DNA of 52,419 bases from UBA2177 sp964452735. GTDB lineage: Bacteria; Patescibacteriota; Dojkabacteria; SC72. Positions 1-6,360 of this stretch are shown in pieces. Position 1 is the first letter of the stretch. The number at the start of each line of letters is the position of its first letter. The notes under the pieces are model-generated. The model saw only the letters and a program-made list of their open reading frames with translations, searched no databases and was not told the DNA's origin. The translations under genes were made by a program, and so were the position numbers. The DNA lies in NCBI GenBank assembly GCA_964452735.1, contig CAYVNA010000003.1, forward strand, positions 1-52,419, given 5' to 3'.

Positions 1-103
1 CCGCTAGATTGCTAAACGCCCCACCTTATCTTCGCCTTTTACAGCGTATAAGCAGAGACTTGCAATGTGAGCTTCTACCAACTCACAACCGACCTACTCT
101 TGA
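1..103. other. Non-coding window edge, no gene assigned
   Basis: No convincing start-to-stop gene lies here. There is a 6-bp inverted repeat, TGTGAG at 66-71 and CTCACA at 82-87. Read on the minus strand, the last bases before the edge include GGGCGTTTAGC, which resembles the 5' end of the tRNA-Val at 2359 (GGGCGATTAGC), so a tRNA could start here and run off the window. The rest of that tRNA is not visible, so this stays a guess. Confidence 0.25.
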
Positions 104-541
104 TTATAAATTTTCTTGTTTGAAAATTCTATTAACTCTCTTATAGATGAGGTCTTCTTTATCTTCAAATACATCTTCTAATTCTAATAGTGACACCCAT
201 TGGTAATTCACATGTTCATCTGAAAGTATTACCTCTGGAGTATTATCCAAAGATACTAAGTATGTAGTTTCTGTAACATTCTTAATATCACCATTCTCTT
301 TAGTAAAACTATAACTTTCTGAATCTACTAGTTTAAGATTTTCATTGGATATATCTATACCAGATTCTTCTTTTACTTCTCTAATTACACTTGTTTCCAT
401 ATCTTCCCCCTCATCTATTCCACCAGATGGTAATTCCCAGAACCCTGGAAGTGAGTCGTCTTTAGGGGCCCTTTGTATTAGTAAGAACTTCTTCTCAGGA
501 TTAAGTATTAAACTTGCTATGTTTTCTTTTGTTATTATCAT
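104..541 (-). CDS. Nudix hydrolase
   Basis: Small Nudix-fold pyrophosphohydrolase of 145 aa, a normal length for a single-domain member. The Nudix box is complete at residues 40-62: G40, E46, then REVKEESGI (R54, E55, E58, E59, G61), matching GX5EX7REUXEEXGU. The acidic residues bind the divalent metal that cleaves nucleoside-diphosphate-X substrates. The flanking segment QRAPKDDSLPGFWELPSG is like MutT/ADP-ribose-type enzymes, but the substrate cannot be told from sequence. The ATG start is supported by an extended -10 box (TGATACAAT) ending 7 nt upstream, so the message is probably leaderless. It is the last of four minus-strand genes but has its own promoter after the YecM-like gene. Confidence 0.9.
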   Translation of the reverse strand: MIITKENIASLILNPEKKFLLIQRAPKDDSLPGFWELPSGGIDEGEDMETSVIREVKEESGIDISNENLKLVDSESYSFTKENGDIKNVTETTYLVSLDNTPEVILSDEHVNYQWVSLLELEDVFEDKEDLIYKRVNRIFKQENL

Positions 542-548
542 GAGAAGT

Positions 549-557
549 ATTGTATCA
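549..557 (-). promoter_or_regulatory. Extended -10 promoter of Nudix gene
   Basis: Minus-strand TGATACAAT (hexamer TACAAT at 549-554). Seven nt separate it from the ATG at 541, so +1 would fall at or beside the start codon. Confidence 0.65.
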
Positions 558-560
558 GAA

Positions 561-596
561 AATGGTGGGATGTGTTGAATAGCTTGGAACTTAAAA
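561..596. repeat. Intergenic 36-bp repeat, copy A
   Basis: 36 bp that match 1118-1153 at 29 of 36 positions without gaps. Both copies lie just upstream of an extended -10 box, begin with AATGGTGGG and end with TGGAACTTAAAA on the plus strand. On the minus strand the block reads CCCACCATT shortly before the promoter. Confidence 0.6.
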
Positions 597-621
597 AACT
601 TTTAACTTTATTCATTAATAT

Positions 622-1092
622 CTAATCAGGAATTTCCTCAAAGATATCTTTGGTATGGAATTTTACACTTTTTCCATTGTTTAATTGCAAGGTTATCTTT
701 GGAAATTCATCTCTATCTTTGGCATATAGATCCCATTTAGCATTATTATGTATCTTTAAAAATTCATCAAAAGAAACAGGTATAACAAATTCTAAATGGT
801 CTAATTCAGATTCACATATTTGCCTTTCTTTAGGTTCAACTAATTCAAATCCTAGTATTCTATAACTTTCATATTCATATGGGTTTGAGAATCTAAAAAT
901 TGCAACTCTTCTACCACTCACAATATTCTCAGATATTAATTGACCAAGAGTAAGAGATTGTTCCTTAAGATCCTCATAATCTTGTGCAGAGGATGTTTGA
1001 TAACCGAAGTGATCTAATTCCAATTTAGACACATCAAAAGGTATCTGTTCTATTAGCGAAGATGCGAAACTGTCAAAGTTGTCTGTAACCAT
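622..1092 (-). CDS. YecM-like VOC-fold protein
   Basis: 156-aa protein that resembles the E. coli YecM family (VOC/glyoxalase fold, putative metal-binding enzyme). The alignment-like landmarks are LDHFGYQ near residue 26, a middle LGQLISENIVSGRRVAIFRF segment, LELxxPKE-like FELVEPKERQ, and ELDHLEFVIP with the second conserved His. A C-terminal VKFHTKDI matches the family's VKFH ending. The enzymatic activity of the family is not established, so no function is claimed beyond the fold. The ATG start has the promoter TGATATAAT 6 nt upstream. Neighbours on both sides are separately promoted single genes, so context gives no pathway. Confidence 0.7.
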   Translation of the reverse strand: MVTDNFDSFASSLIEQIPFDVSKLELDHFGYQTSSAQDYEDLKEQSLTLGQLISENIVSGRRVAIFRFSNPYEYESYRILGFELVEPKERQICESELDHLEFVIPVSFDEFLKIHNNAKWDLYAKDRDEFPKITLQLNNGKSVKFHTKDIFEEIPD

Positions 1093-1098
1093 ATGCTT

Positions 1099-1107
1099 AT
1101 TATATCA
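1099..1107 (-). promoter_or_regulatory. Extended -10 promoter of YecM-like gene
   Basis: Minus-strand TGATATAAT (TATAAT at 1099-1104), then AAGCAT and the ATG at 1092. The 6-nt spacer places the expected +1 on the A of the start codon. Confidence 0.75.
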
Positions 1108-1117
1108 GGAAATTTGT

Positions 1118-1153
1118 AATGGTGGGCTATATTAAAATGCATGGAACTTAAAA
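1118..1153. repeat. Intergenic 36-bp repeat, copy B
   Basis: Ungapped partner of 561-596 (29 of 36 identical). It fills most of the gap between the stop of the pyroglutamyl-peptidase-like gene and the YecM-like promoter. The GGTGGGC core also occurs at the 3' end of tRNA-Val (2284-2290), in the next intergenic region. Confidence 0.6.
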
Positions 1154-1600
1154 CTAAGATTCCTCTGATGTTAAATATTTCTTAAGCAAAGGTATGTCTT
1201 CTTCTTTTATATGAACAAAAACATGTTTACTCTCAGGACTACTCTCCTCTATTATCTTACTAACCATATACATACCCCAATTACAAAAAGATGTTGTATA
1301 TCCTTTGTTAACTTTTATATTCTCAAACCCTTGCTTAGGAAAGCATAAAGGATATGACTCCTTTCCATCTGTTAATATCTTTCCCTTATTAAATTGATTA
1401 ACACCCTTTGTTTCAAATACAGAACTATCCCTACCCTTTGCAATACCTAACACAAGGGCATATTTGTTTTCTTTTAGAATTTTTTCAATCTTAAGGATAT
1501 CTACTTTTAATTTGTCTAGTATAATTATATTTTTAGAAATACTTTTTATCTCCTCTGTCCAAGGGAATGTCCTGAATGTATAGATTAAGATATTATTCAT
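1154..1600 (-). CDS. Pyroglutamyl-peptidase I-like protein
   Basis: 148 aa, shorter than typical pyrrolidone-carboxylate peptidases (about 200-215 aa), but it keeps the C15 cysteine-protease landmarks. LGIAKGRDSSVFETKGVN matches the family's LGxAxGRxxxxxERVAxN with E63; SFCNWGMY gives the nucleophile C106 in the CNxxxY motif; H130 lies in HVFVHI. The Cys-to-His spacing (24) equals that of the classical enzymes (C144/H168), which argues for a real homologue with an intact triad. Expected reaction: removal of N-terminal pyroglutamate from peptides. It overlaps the upstream DNA-glycosylase-like gene by 8 nt and is probably co-transcribed with it. The missing length is in the N-terminal and middle parts. 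Confidence 0.6.
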   Translation of the reverse strand: MNNILIYTFRTFPWTEEIKSISKNIIILDKLKVDILKIEKILKENKYALVLGIAKGRDSSVFETKGVNQFNKGKILTDGKESYPLCFPKQGFENIKVNKGYTTSFCNWGMYMVSKIIEESSPESKHVFVHIKEEDIPLLKKYLTSEES

Positions 1601-2255
1601 TCTCCAATATGTCCGAGATTATTTTAATTAGATCCATATTCTTTAGCATATTGTTAAATCTAGGATTAGCACCAGAGCTATGTTGTATTGGAATGATTGG
1701 AATATTGTTGTACCTATTAAAAGTTTTTGTACTAGATATGTAGTCTATTTCTTTTGTAAGGTTTCTGTAAGAGTTTATATTTAAGAAATAATTGTAAAAG
1801 GTTGTGTAAGCGGTTCTGCCCATTAATAGTATTAGTTTAGGCTTGATGATTTCTATTTCTTTCTGGAGTATTCCACTGTTAATTGATTCTTCTATCTCTT
1901 TGTTCATTGGTCTACTTATAGATTTCTTATTTCCTTTTGTTGTATATCCCGGAAAGCTATGTACTATTTCAGTATGGTATACGCAGTTAGAATTATCAGG
2001 ATAAACGCTATGGTTAAAAAGGCTTAGGAATTTCTCTAAAGATTTACCAGTACTCCCTATTCTTCCATCCTTGTAAAAGTAATTAACTCCGGAGAGTCTT
2101 ACTTGCTCAGGAGCCATGGCTTCTGCTATTACCATTACTTTTGAATTAATATTTGTTTTAGAAATATCTCTTGGTATTTTCTCTTTATCTTCACCACAGA
2201 CATTTGTGTTATAAATATCTTCAAATATAGAAAGGAGTTTCTCTTTTTTCGTCAT
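1593..2255 (-). CDS. Uracil-DNA glycosylase superfamily protein
   Basis: 220-aa protein with the layout of the UDG superfamily. An N-terminal VMVIAEAMAPEQ segment sits where motif 1 (GExPG-like) belongs, followed by GKSLEKFL, then HTEIVHSFPGYTTKGN, the strand PKLILLMGRTAY, and near the C-terminus PIQHSSGANPRF, which corresponds to the HPS/HPSPRN motif. Role by family: base-excision repair by removing uracil or related bases from DNA. The motif 1 residues are not canonical, so the exact subfamily and activity are open. It lacks the four-Cys Fe-S pattern of family 4 enzymes. The start is supported by TGATATAAT 5 nt upstream; the downstream peptidase-like gene overlaps by 8 nt. Confidence 0.65.
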   Translation of the reverse strand: MTKKEKLLSIFEDIYNTNVCGEDKEKIPRDISKTNINSKVMVIAEAMAPEQVRLSGVNYFYKDGRIGSTGKSLEKFLSLFNHSVYPDNSNCVYHTEIVHSFPGYTTKGNKKSISRPMNKEIEESINSGILQKEIEIIKPKLILLMGRTAYTTFYNYFLNINSYRNLTKEIDYISSTKTFNRYNNIPIIPIQHSSGANPRFNNMLKNMDLIKIISDILENE

Positions 2256-2260
2256 GGTAG

Positions 2261-2269
2261 ATTATATCA
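2261..2269 (-). promoter_or_regulatory. Extended -10 promoter of UDG-like gene
   Basis: Minus-strand TGATATAAT (TATAAT at 2261-2266), spacer CTACC, ATG at 2255. It lies just downstream of the tRNA-Val gene. Confidence 0.75.
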
Positions 2270-2282
2270 GGGGGATGGGTTA

Positions 2283-2359
2283 TGGTGGGCGATACGGGAC
2301 TCGAACCTGTGACCTCCACAATGTCAATGTGACGCTCTAACCAGCTGAGCTAATCGCCC
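2283..2359 (-). tRNA. tRNA-Val (GAC)
   Basis: Complete 77-nt tRNA including an encoded CCA (TGG at 2283-2285 on the plus strand). Acceptor GGGCGAT/ATCGCCC pairs perfectly; the D arm is GCTC...GAGC; the anticodon arm is TCACA-TTGACAT-TGTGG with anticodon GAC, which reads valine codons GUC/GUU. The T arm has the TTCGAGT loop but one A-C mismatch in its stem (ACAGG against CCCGT). Promoter boxes lie directly upstream. Confidence 0.93.
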
Positions 2360-2370
2360 TATATCTTAAG

Positions 2371-2398
2371 ATTATATTATAATAATAGATAATTACAA
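2371..2398 (-). promoter_or_regulatory. Promoter of tRNA-Val
   Basis: On the minus strand TTGTAA (2393-2398), a 16-nt spacer, and TATAAT (2371-2376), with a second overlapping TATAAT at 2376-2381. The -10 ends 11 nt before the tRNA 5' end, which fits a short leader removed by RNase P. Confidence 0.6.
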
Positions 2399-2403
2399 TA
2401 TAA

Positions 2404-2922
2404 CTACCTCTTCTTAGATAGAGAATTATTAAGATCTACTAACATCAAATCAACATTCTTATTTCTTCTTTCCCACCATCTATTAACTAAACCACCTGTA
2501 CTCTCCTCCAAATGCTTTATATATATGGTTGAACAATCATTATTACCAATAACTACAAAAACAATCGCAAAAGATCTCCCTTCCAAAACATGAGCATCAA
2601 CTCTTAAATCTTCGACATCCTTATTATATGTAGTACAACTATCTAGAACCTCATCTAACAGTTCTCCTTCTATGTTCTTTACCTGTACAACCTTAAAGAA
2701 AGAATTATATACCTCCTTATTCAACTCCCTTAGATACAAAGAAACACTTTCTGTACCCATTGGAATATCCTGTATCTCCAAGATCTCTTCATTAGAATAT
2801 GAATCAGTACGATACCCCTCTTCCGGTGAGATATCATATACTTGGAGAAATTGATTAATATATCCAGTAATCAACAGTTGAGCATCTCCTAGATTTTGAT
2901 CCCTAGAGTAATCTTCAGTCAC
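2404..2922 (-). CDS. Hypothetical protein downstream of clpP
   Basis: 172-aa acidic, soluble-looking protein that I do not recognise. It has no signal peptide or membrane segment. A central part is strand-rich (VYNSFFKVVQVKNIEGELL, RSFAIVFVVIGN), and a late segment has LVNRWWERRNKNVDLML. The start is a GTG one nucleotide after the clpP stop (TAG-g-GTG), and the next in-frame ATG is about 55 codons in, so translational coupling to clpP is likely. The stop is followed within 10 nt by the tRNA-Val promoter. Position in the tig-clpP operon hints at proteostasis, but that is context only. Confidence 0.7.
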   Translation of the reverse strand: MTEDYSRDQNLGDAQLLITGYINQFLQVYDISPEEGYRTDSYSNEEILEIQDIPMGTESVSLYLRELNKEVYNSFFKVVQVKNIEGELLDEVLDSCTTYNKDVEDLRVDAHVLEGRSFAIVFVVIGNNDCSTIYIKHLEESTGGLVNRWWERRNKNVDLMLVDLNNSLSKKR

Positions 2923-2923
2923 C

Positions 2924-3505
2924 CTATCTCTTGCTAATAACTTTATCTATTAAACCATATTCCCTTGCTTCCTTCGCTGTGAAATACTTATCCCTATCCG
3001 CATCCTTCTCTATCTGCTTAATAGCCTTACCTGTTCTGTCTGAAAGAATCTTATACAATACTTCCCTAGTCCTAAGAATCTCTGTAGCCTCAATAGCAAT
3101 ATCACTAGCCTGCCCCTCTACTCCACCCAATGGCTGATGAATATGAATCTTACTATTAGGAAGAGCAAACCTCTTCCCTCTCGTACCATTAGCTAGAAGA
3201 ACAGTACCCATGGAAGCAGCAAGACCAACAGCTATTGTTGAAACATCACACTTGATATAGTTCATAGTATCTAGTATTGCCATCCCAGCAGTAACCTGTC
3301 CCCCATATGAATTAACAAACATTTGGATATCCTCCTGAGGATTCTCTTTCTCCAAGAAAAGAAGCTGCGCGATTATTGTATTAGCCATATTTGTTTCTAT
3401 ATGACCACTAACAAAGATAATTCTATCCTTTAACAGTCTGGAATATATATCATATGCTCTCTCTCCTCCTCGTTCTTTCTCTATAACGGTGGGAATTAAA
3501 TTCAT
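2924..3505 (-). CDS. clpP: ATP-dependent Clp protease proteolytic subunit
   Basis: 193-aa ClpP, a normal length. The Ser-His-Asp triad is complete: S98 in VGLAASMGTVLLANG, H123 in HIHQPLGG, D172 in DADRDKYFTA. The oligomer-forming handle region (GQASDIAIEATEI) is present. ClpP forms the two-ring degradation chamber fed by a ClpX or ClpC ATPase; neither unfoldase gene is in this window. It follows the trigger factor gene by 21 nt in the order tig-clpP, the usual bacterial arrangement. The sequence starts MNLIPTVIEKERGGERAYDIYS, which includes the short propeptide-like N-terminus. No clear Shine-Dalgarno precedes the ATG. Confidence 0.97.
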   Translation of the reverse strand: MNLIPTVIEKERGGERAYDIYSRLLKDRIIFVSGHIETNMANTIIAQLLFLEKENPQEDIQMFVNSYGGQVTAGMAILDTMNYIKCDVSTIAVGLAASMGTVLLANGTRGKRFALPNSKIHIHQPLGGVEGQASDIAIEATEILRTREVLYKILSDRTGKAIKQIEKDADRDKYFTAKEAREYGLIDKVISKR

Positions 3506-3526
3506 AGCAAATAATTAACAAATAAA

Positions 3527-4552
3527 CTATTTACCAGAAACCTCATCAATTAAAGAATGAAATGCTTTCTCCTTCTCTTCCACCCTTCTAATATATTCTC
3601 TCCATTGCTCATCTTCAAAAATCTTCTTATCAACACCCTCTGGAGCACCCTTCTTAATCTCCTCCACTTTTGACTCTAGCTCTTCATCTGTTATCTTTAG
3701 ACCTCTCTCCTTTATGTACATTCTTAAGAAAACATCAGTTTCCAAAGCCTGTTGAGCATCCTTCTCCCATAGCTCTCTCATCTTCTCGATAGTTATGTTA
3801 TTTGCCTTTAAAAAATCCTCAGTATTAATACCCTTCTGTTGCATATCATTAATGAAAGCTCTTTCTCTTTCTTCAGCTTCATACCTAATCGCTGGTGCAG
3901 GAATCTCAATATTAGATATCTTGATACCCTGAGCTAGAATATCATCTTCCATCTTATGCTGTTGCATATGCTCCTTCTGATGCTTAATTAGACCCTTTAT
4001 ATGGCCTTTTATACCCTCCAAATCTTTAACATCATCTAATTTTAGTATCTCTATAATCTCCTTTGCCCAATCCTCAGTAATCTCTGTTGCCTTTGTTTTT
4101 TGATTCTTCTTAAGCCCTTCCAATGCATCATTGATCTCCTTCTCCGAAACCTCTATCTCTTCCTTCTTTATCTTGATCTTCTTAACATCTCCAATCTGGA
4201 AATCTGGCATAACGGTTATGTTCATAGAGAATGAAATATCCTTTCCCTCTTCAAACTTAGGAAATTCTTTGTATTCAGGAGGTGCGATTGGTTCTAGATT
4301 CTCCTTTTGGAGAGCTGTGGTAAGTAGCATAGGAACTAAATTCTCAAAAGCCCTAATCTTCAAGGAATTCCCAACCTGTGGTTCTACGAAATCCTTTGGA
4401 GCTTTTCCTTTTCTAAAACCCTTTATATCTGTATTTTCAAGCTCCTTCTTTAAAAGCATACTATATTCTTTCTGATATTCATCCTTAGGAACCGTTATTG
4501 TGAACTCAATAGTATCTTTTGATATATCTTCTCTTTTGTAGAAATCTGTCAT
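3527..4552 (-). CDS. tig: Trigger factor lacking the PPIase domain
   Basis: Ribosome-associated chaperone of 341 aa, about 90 residues shorter than E. coli trigger factor (432). The ribosome-docking signature GFRKGKAP is at 45-52 and the N-terminal domain runs to about 120. After EINDALEGLKKNQKTKA (about 139-155) the sequence goes straight to TEITEDWAKEIIEIL, which corresponds to the start of the C-terminal arm region in full-length proteins. The FKBP-type domain that normally sits between them, with its GDxVxxDF and DG motifs, is absent. The holdase/foldase body is therefore kept and prolyl isomerase activity lost. It heads the tig-clpP-hypothetical transcription unit. Confidence 0.93.
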   Translation of the reverse strand: MTDFYKREDISKDTIEFTITVPKDEYQKEYSMLLKKELENTDIKGFRKGKAPKDFVEPQVGNSLKIRAFENLVPMLLTTALQKENLEPIAPPEYKEFPKFEEGKDISFSMNITVMPDFQIGDVKKIKIKKEEIEVSEKEINDALEGLKKNQKTKATEITEDWAKEIIEILKLDDVKDLEGIKGHIKGLIKHQKEHMQQHKMEDDILAQGIKISNIEIPAPAIRYEAEERERAFINDMQQKGINTEDFLKANNITIEKMRELWEKDAQQALETDVFLRMYIKERGLKITDEELESKVEEIKKGAPEGVDKKIFEDEQWREYIRRVEEKEKAFHSLIDEVSGK

Positions 4553-4594
4553 TTAAAATCTTGTTAATATTAATATATATATTGCGGTCAAAGT

Positions 4595-5320
4595 CTACAC
4601 TTTTTTGTATAGTTTGTCTAGTTTAGCTACTACTACCAAGCGTTTTTCAGAAGTCCATAGAGGTGTACATGTAATTAGTGTCAGAGTATAGTCATTGGTG
4701 TCTTGTATAACGGAGATATCCTCAGGAGAAACAATTTTGGTATTAACTACTATGTATGTGAAATCTCCCTCTGATTGTACAATACGGATCTTGTCTCCAA
4801 TACTTACTTTATCTAAATTGAAGAAGGTATCTGGATTCGGAGGAAGGTTCATAAATCTATGCCCTATTATCACAGAATTCCCTTTCTCTCCAGGGAATAC
4901 AGATAGTGGAAAATGCCAAAATCCTTGATCCATAGTTTTGGAATCCTCACCTTGAAGTATCCTCCCCTCTATATTTAATTTCTCAATTTGGAGATAGGTA
5001 TCCATTTCTTCTAGAACCTTTCTTGTTAGTATGATATTTTTTTCTTTGAGAGACTCCTCAATGGAAGTAGTTCCTAGTACCTCCTTTTGGTAGTTCTCCT
5101 GCTTAGGGGAGATGGAGACTAGGGTTTTTGTAATGCTCTCTTTCGCGAGGCTCTGTATGCGAAAAGAGTTCTTCCAAAGAAGTATGTTGTTGTAGTGGGG
5201 ATATATAAGGAGTATCCCTATAGGGATGAATATTAATAGTATTATGAAAAGAGTTGTTATTATCTTATTAGTCTTGCTCATATGTCTTCCTATTCTACTA
5301 TCTTTTGAATATAGTTGCAT
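4595..5320 (-). CDS. Sortase, membrane-anchored transpeptidase
   Basis: 241-aa sortase. One N-terminal membrane segment (about 19-41, IITTLFIILLIFIPIGILLI) is followed by an extracytoplasmic linker and the catalytic barrel. The catalytic residues are H154 (SVIIGHRF), C218 (TLITCTP) and R227 (KRLVVVAKL). Sortases cleave an LPxTG-like signal and attach the protein to the wall or to pilins; the class is not certain, though the short LITCTP context is like class D/E enzymes. The start at 5320 has a GAGGAG ribosome site 3-8 nt upstream and a -10 box TATAAT, favouring it over the internal Met14. Transcribed divergently from the Ig-like membrane protein. Confidence 0.9.
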   Translation of the reverse strand: MQLYSKDSRIGRHMSKTNKIITTLFIILLIFIPIGILLIYPHYNNILLWKNSFRIQSLAKESITKTLVSISPKQENYQKEVLGTTSIEESLKEKNIILTRKVLEEMDTYLQIEKLNIEGRILQGEDSKTMDQGFWHFPLSVFPGEKGNSVIIGHRFMNLPPNPDTFFNLDKVSIGDKIRIVQSEGDFTYIVVNTKIVSPEDISVIQDTNDYTLTLITCTPLWTSEKRLVVVAKLDKLYKKV

Positions 5321-5322
5321 TA

Positions 5323-5336
5323 TCTCCTCAATTATA
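5323..5336 (-). promoter_or_regulatory. Sortase -10 box and Shine-Dalgarno
   Basis: TATAAT (5331-5336) followed by TGAGGAGATA and the ATG at 5320. One of few genes here with both a clear GAGGAG site (5323-5329) and a near promoter. Confidence 0.6.
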
Positions 5337-5379
5337 TTATTCTAAAAGTAGGAGTATATAAGTTTTAATATGGGTCAAG

Positions 5380-6312
5380 ATGGCTAAGAAAAAATCCCAG
5401 CCTATTAGTAGCAAGAAGGTTGAAGAGAAACCTTCTAAGAAAGATTCCATGATTTCAAAAGTGGAAGTAAAAAGTCCTGTAGATCAAGAAAAGATTTCTA
5501 GAATAGTAGGATCAGTATTTATTTTCCTAGGAATTCTTTTAATATCATACGGAATATATTCATTTGTTAAATATAGTAGAACTCCTGAACTAGATGATTC
5601 TTTGGAGTCTCCATCAGTATCTGGAACGGAGATGTTGACCAAAGGTGATATCGTTGTCAAAGGTTCTGCCGATGGATATGATGAAGTCTTCATATATATC
5701 GATAATGAAGAGGTATCAAGAGTATCTGTAAAGTCTGATTCAACTTTTGAGTATACGCATGCTGTTGAGAAGGAAGGGAAGTATGCAGTATCTGTAGCGG
5801 GTGTAAAAGGTTTTCCTAAAAGATATATTTCTTCCCAATCAGATATGAGGATTGTAGAGGTTGATAGGACGAAACCTGAGTTAGCAGAAGTTAAGTATTC
5901 TGAAGAAGTTGGAACCGAGACCTTTACTCTTGTTGGAAAAGTAGAGCCTAATGCTGAAGTTATATTGAGAAGAGGTACAGATAAGTATGTAGTAAGTTGT
6001 GATGAGAATGGAGACTTCACTATGGAGAATATCCTTCTAGATGAAGGACCCAATGTTTTTGAAATGGAATTAATAGATAAGGCTGGTAATGCAGTAGATG
6101 TTGAAGAGAAAATAAAAATTACTTTCTCCTCTGATAGCAGTGTAAATGGAAATGCTGTTACAGATTCTCTTCCTGTTGCATCTGGTGAATTAACAGTTGC
6201 AATGAGAGCTTTGTTTGAGAATAGCTTGATGAAAGTATTCGCTTTAGTAGCACTACTATCTCTCATGTTTAGCTCTGGTTTTGTATTACTTAAATACAAA
6301 GGAAAGAAATAG
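5380..6312 (+). CDS. Membrane protein with Ig-like extracellular domains
   Basis: 310-aa surface protein. A Lys-rich cytoplasmic N-terminus (1-45) precedes a membrane helix at about 46-68 (VGSVFIFLGILLISYGIYSF). Two beta-sandwich repeats follow, about 83-167 and 175-250, each with the bacterial Ig-like pattern: GDIVVKGSADGYDEVFIYID, and FTLVGKVEPNAEVILRRG ... NVFEMELIDKAGN. A second hydrophobic segment at about 285-304 ends in LKYKGKK. The topology suggests an extracytoplasmic loop of Ig domains held by two membrane helices, with a structural or adhesion role. It lies divergent from the sortase but has no LPxTG motif. A strong terminator follows it. The ATG at 5370 is out of frame and gives only a five-residue peptide. 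Confidence 0.75.
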   Translation: MAKKKSQPISSKKVEEKPSKKDSMISKVEVKSPVDQEKISRIVGSVFIFLGILLISYGIYSFVKYSRTPELDDSLESPSVSGTEMLTKGDIVVKGSADGYDEVFIYIDNEEVSRVSVKSDSTFEYTHAVEKEGKYAVSVAGVKGFPKRYISSQSDMRIVEVDRTKPELAEVKYSEEVGTETFTLVGKVEPNAEVILRRGTDKYVVSCDENGDFTMENILLDEGPNVFEMELIDKAGNAVDVEEKIKITFSSDSSVNGNAVTDSLPVASGELTVAMRALFENSLMKVFALVALLSLMFSSGFVLLKYKGKK

Positions 6313-6320
6313 TCTTTGAA

Positions 6321-6346
6321 GGGGGATCCAAAGATCCCCCTTTTTT
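6321..6346 (+). terminator. Rho-independent terminator
   Basis: Perfect 8-bp stem GGGGGATC / GATCCCCC (6321-6328 and 6333-6340), loop CAAA, followed by six T. It separates the Ig-like protein gene from the YibE/F-like gene. Confidence 0.93.
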
Positions 6347-6354
6347 GCTAGTAT
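6346..6354 (+). promoter_or_regulatory. Probable promoter of YibE/F-like gene
   Basis: TGC plus TAGTAT (hexamer 6349-6354) directly after the terminator T-run, ending 6 nt before the ATG at 6361. This matches the spacing at other starts in the window. Confidence 0.45.
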
Positions 6355-6360
6355 ATATTT

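Noticed and set aside
1..150. Plus-strand open frame running in from the left edge, and a possible tRNA on the minus strand
   Set aside because: The frame has no start and no familiar sequence and overlaps the Nudix gene; the tRNA would need sequence outside the window.
5484..6299. Long antisense frame (271 aa) opposite the Ig-like membrane protein
   Set aside because: Ser/Thr-rich composition with no motif; the plus-strand gene has a clear topology, homologous domain pattern and terminator.
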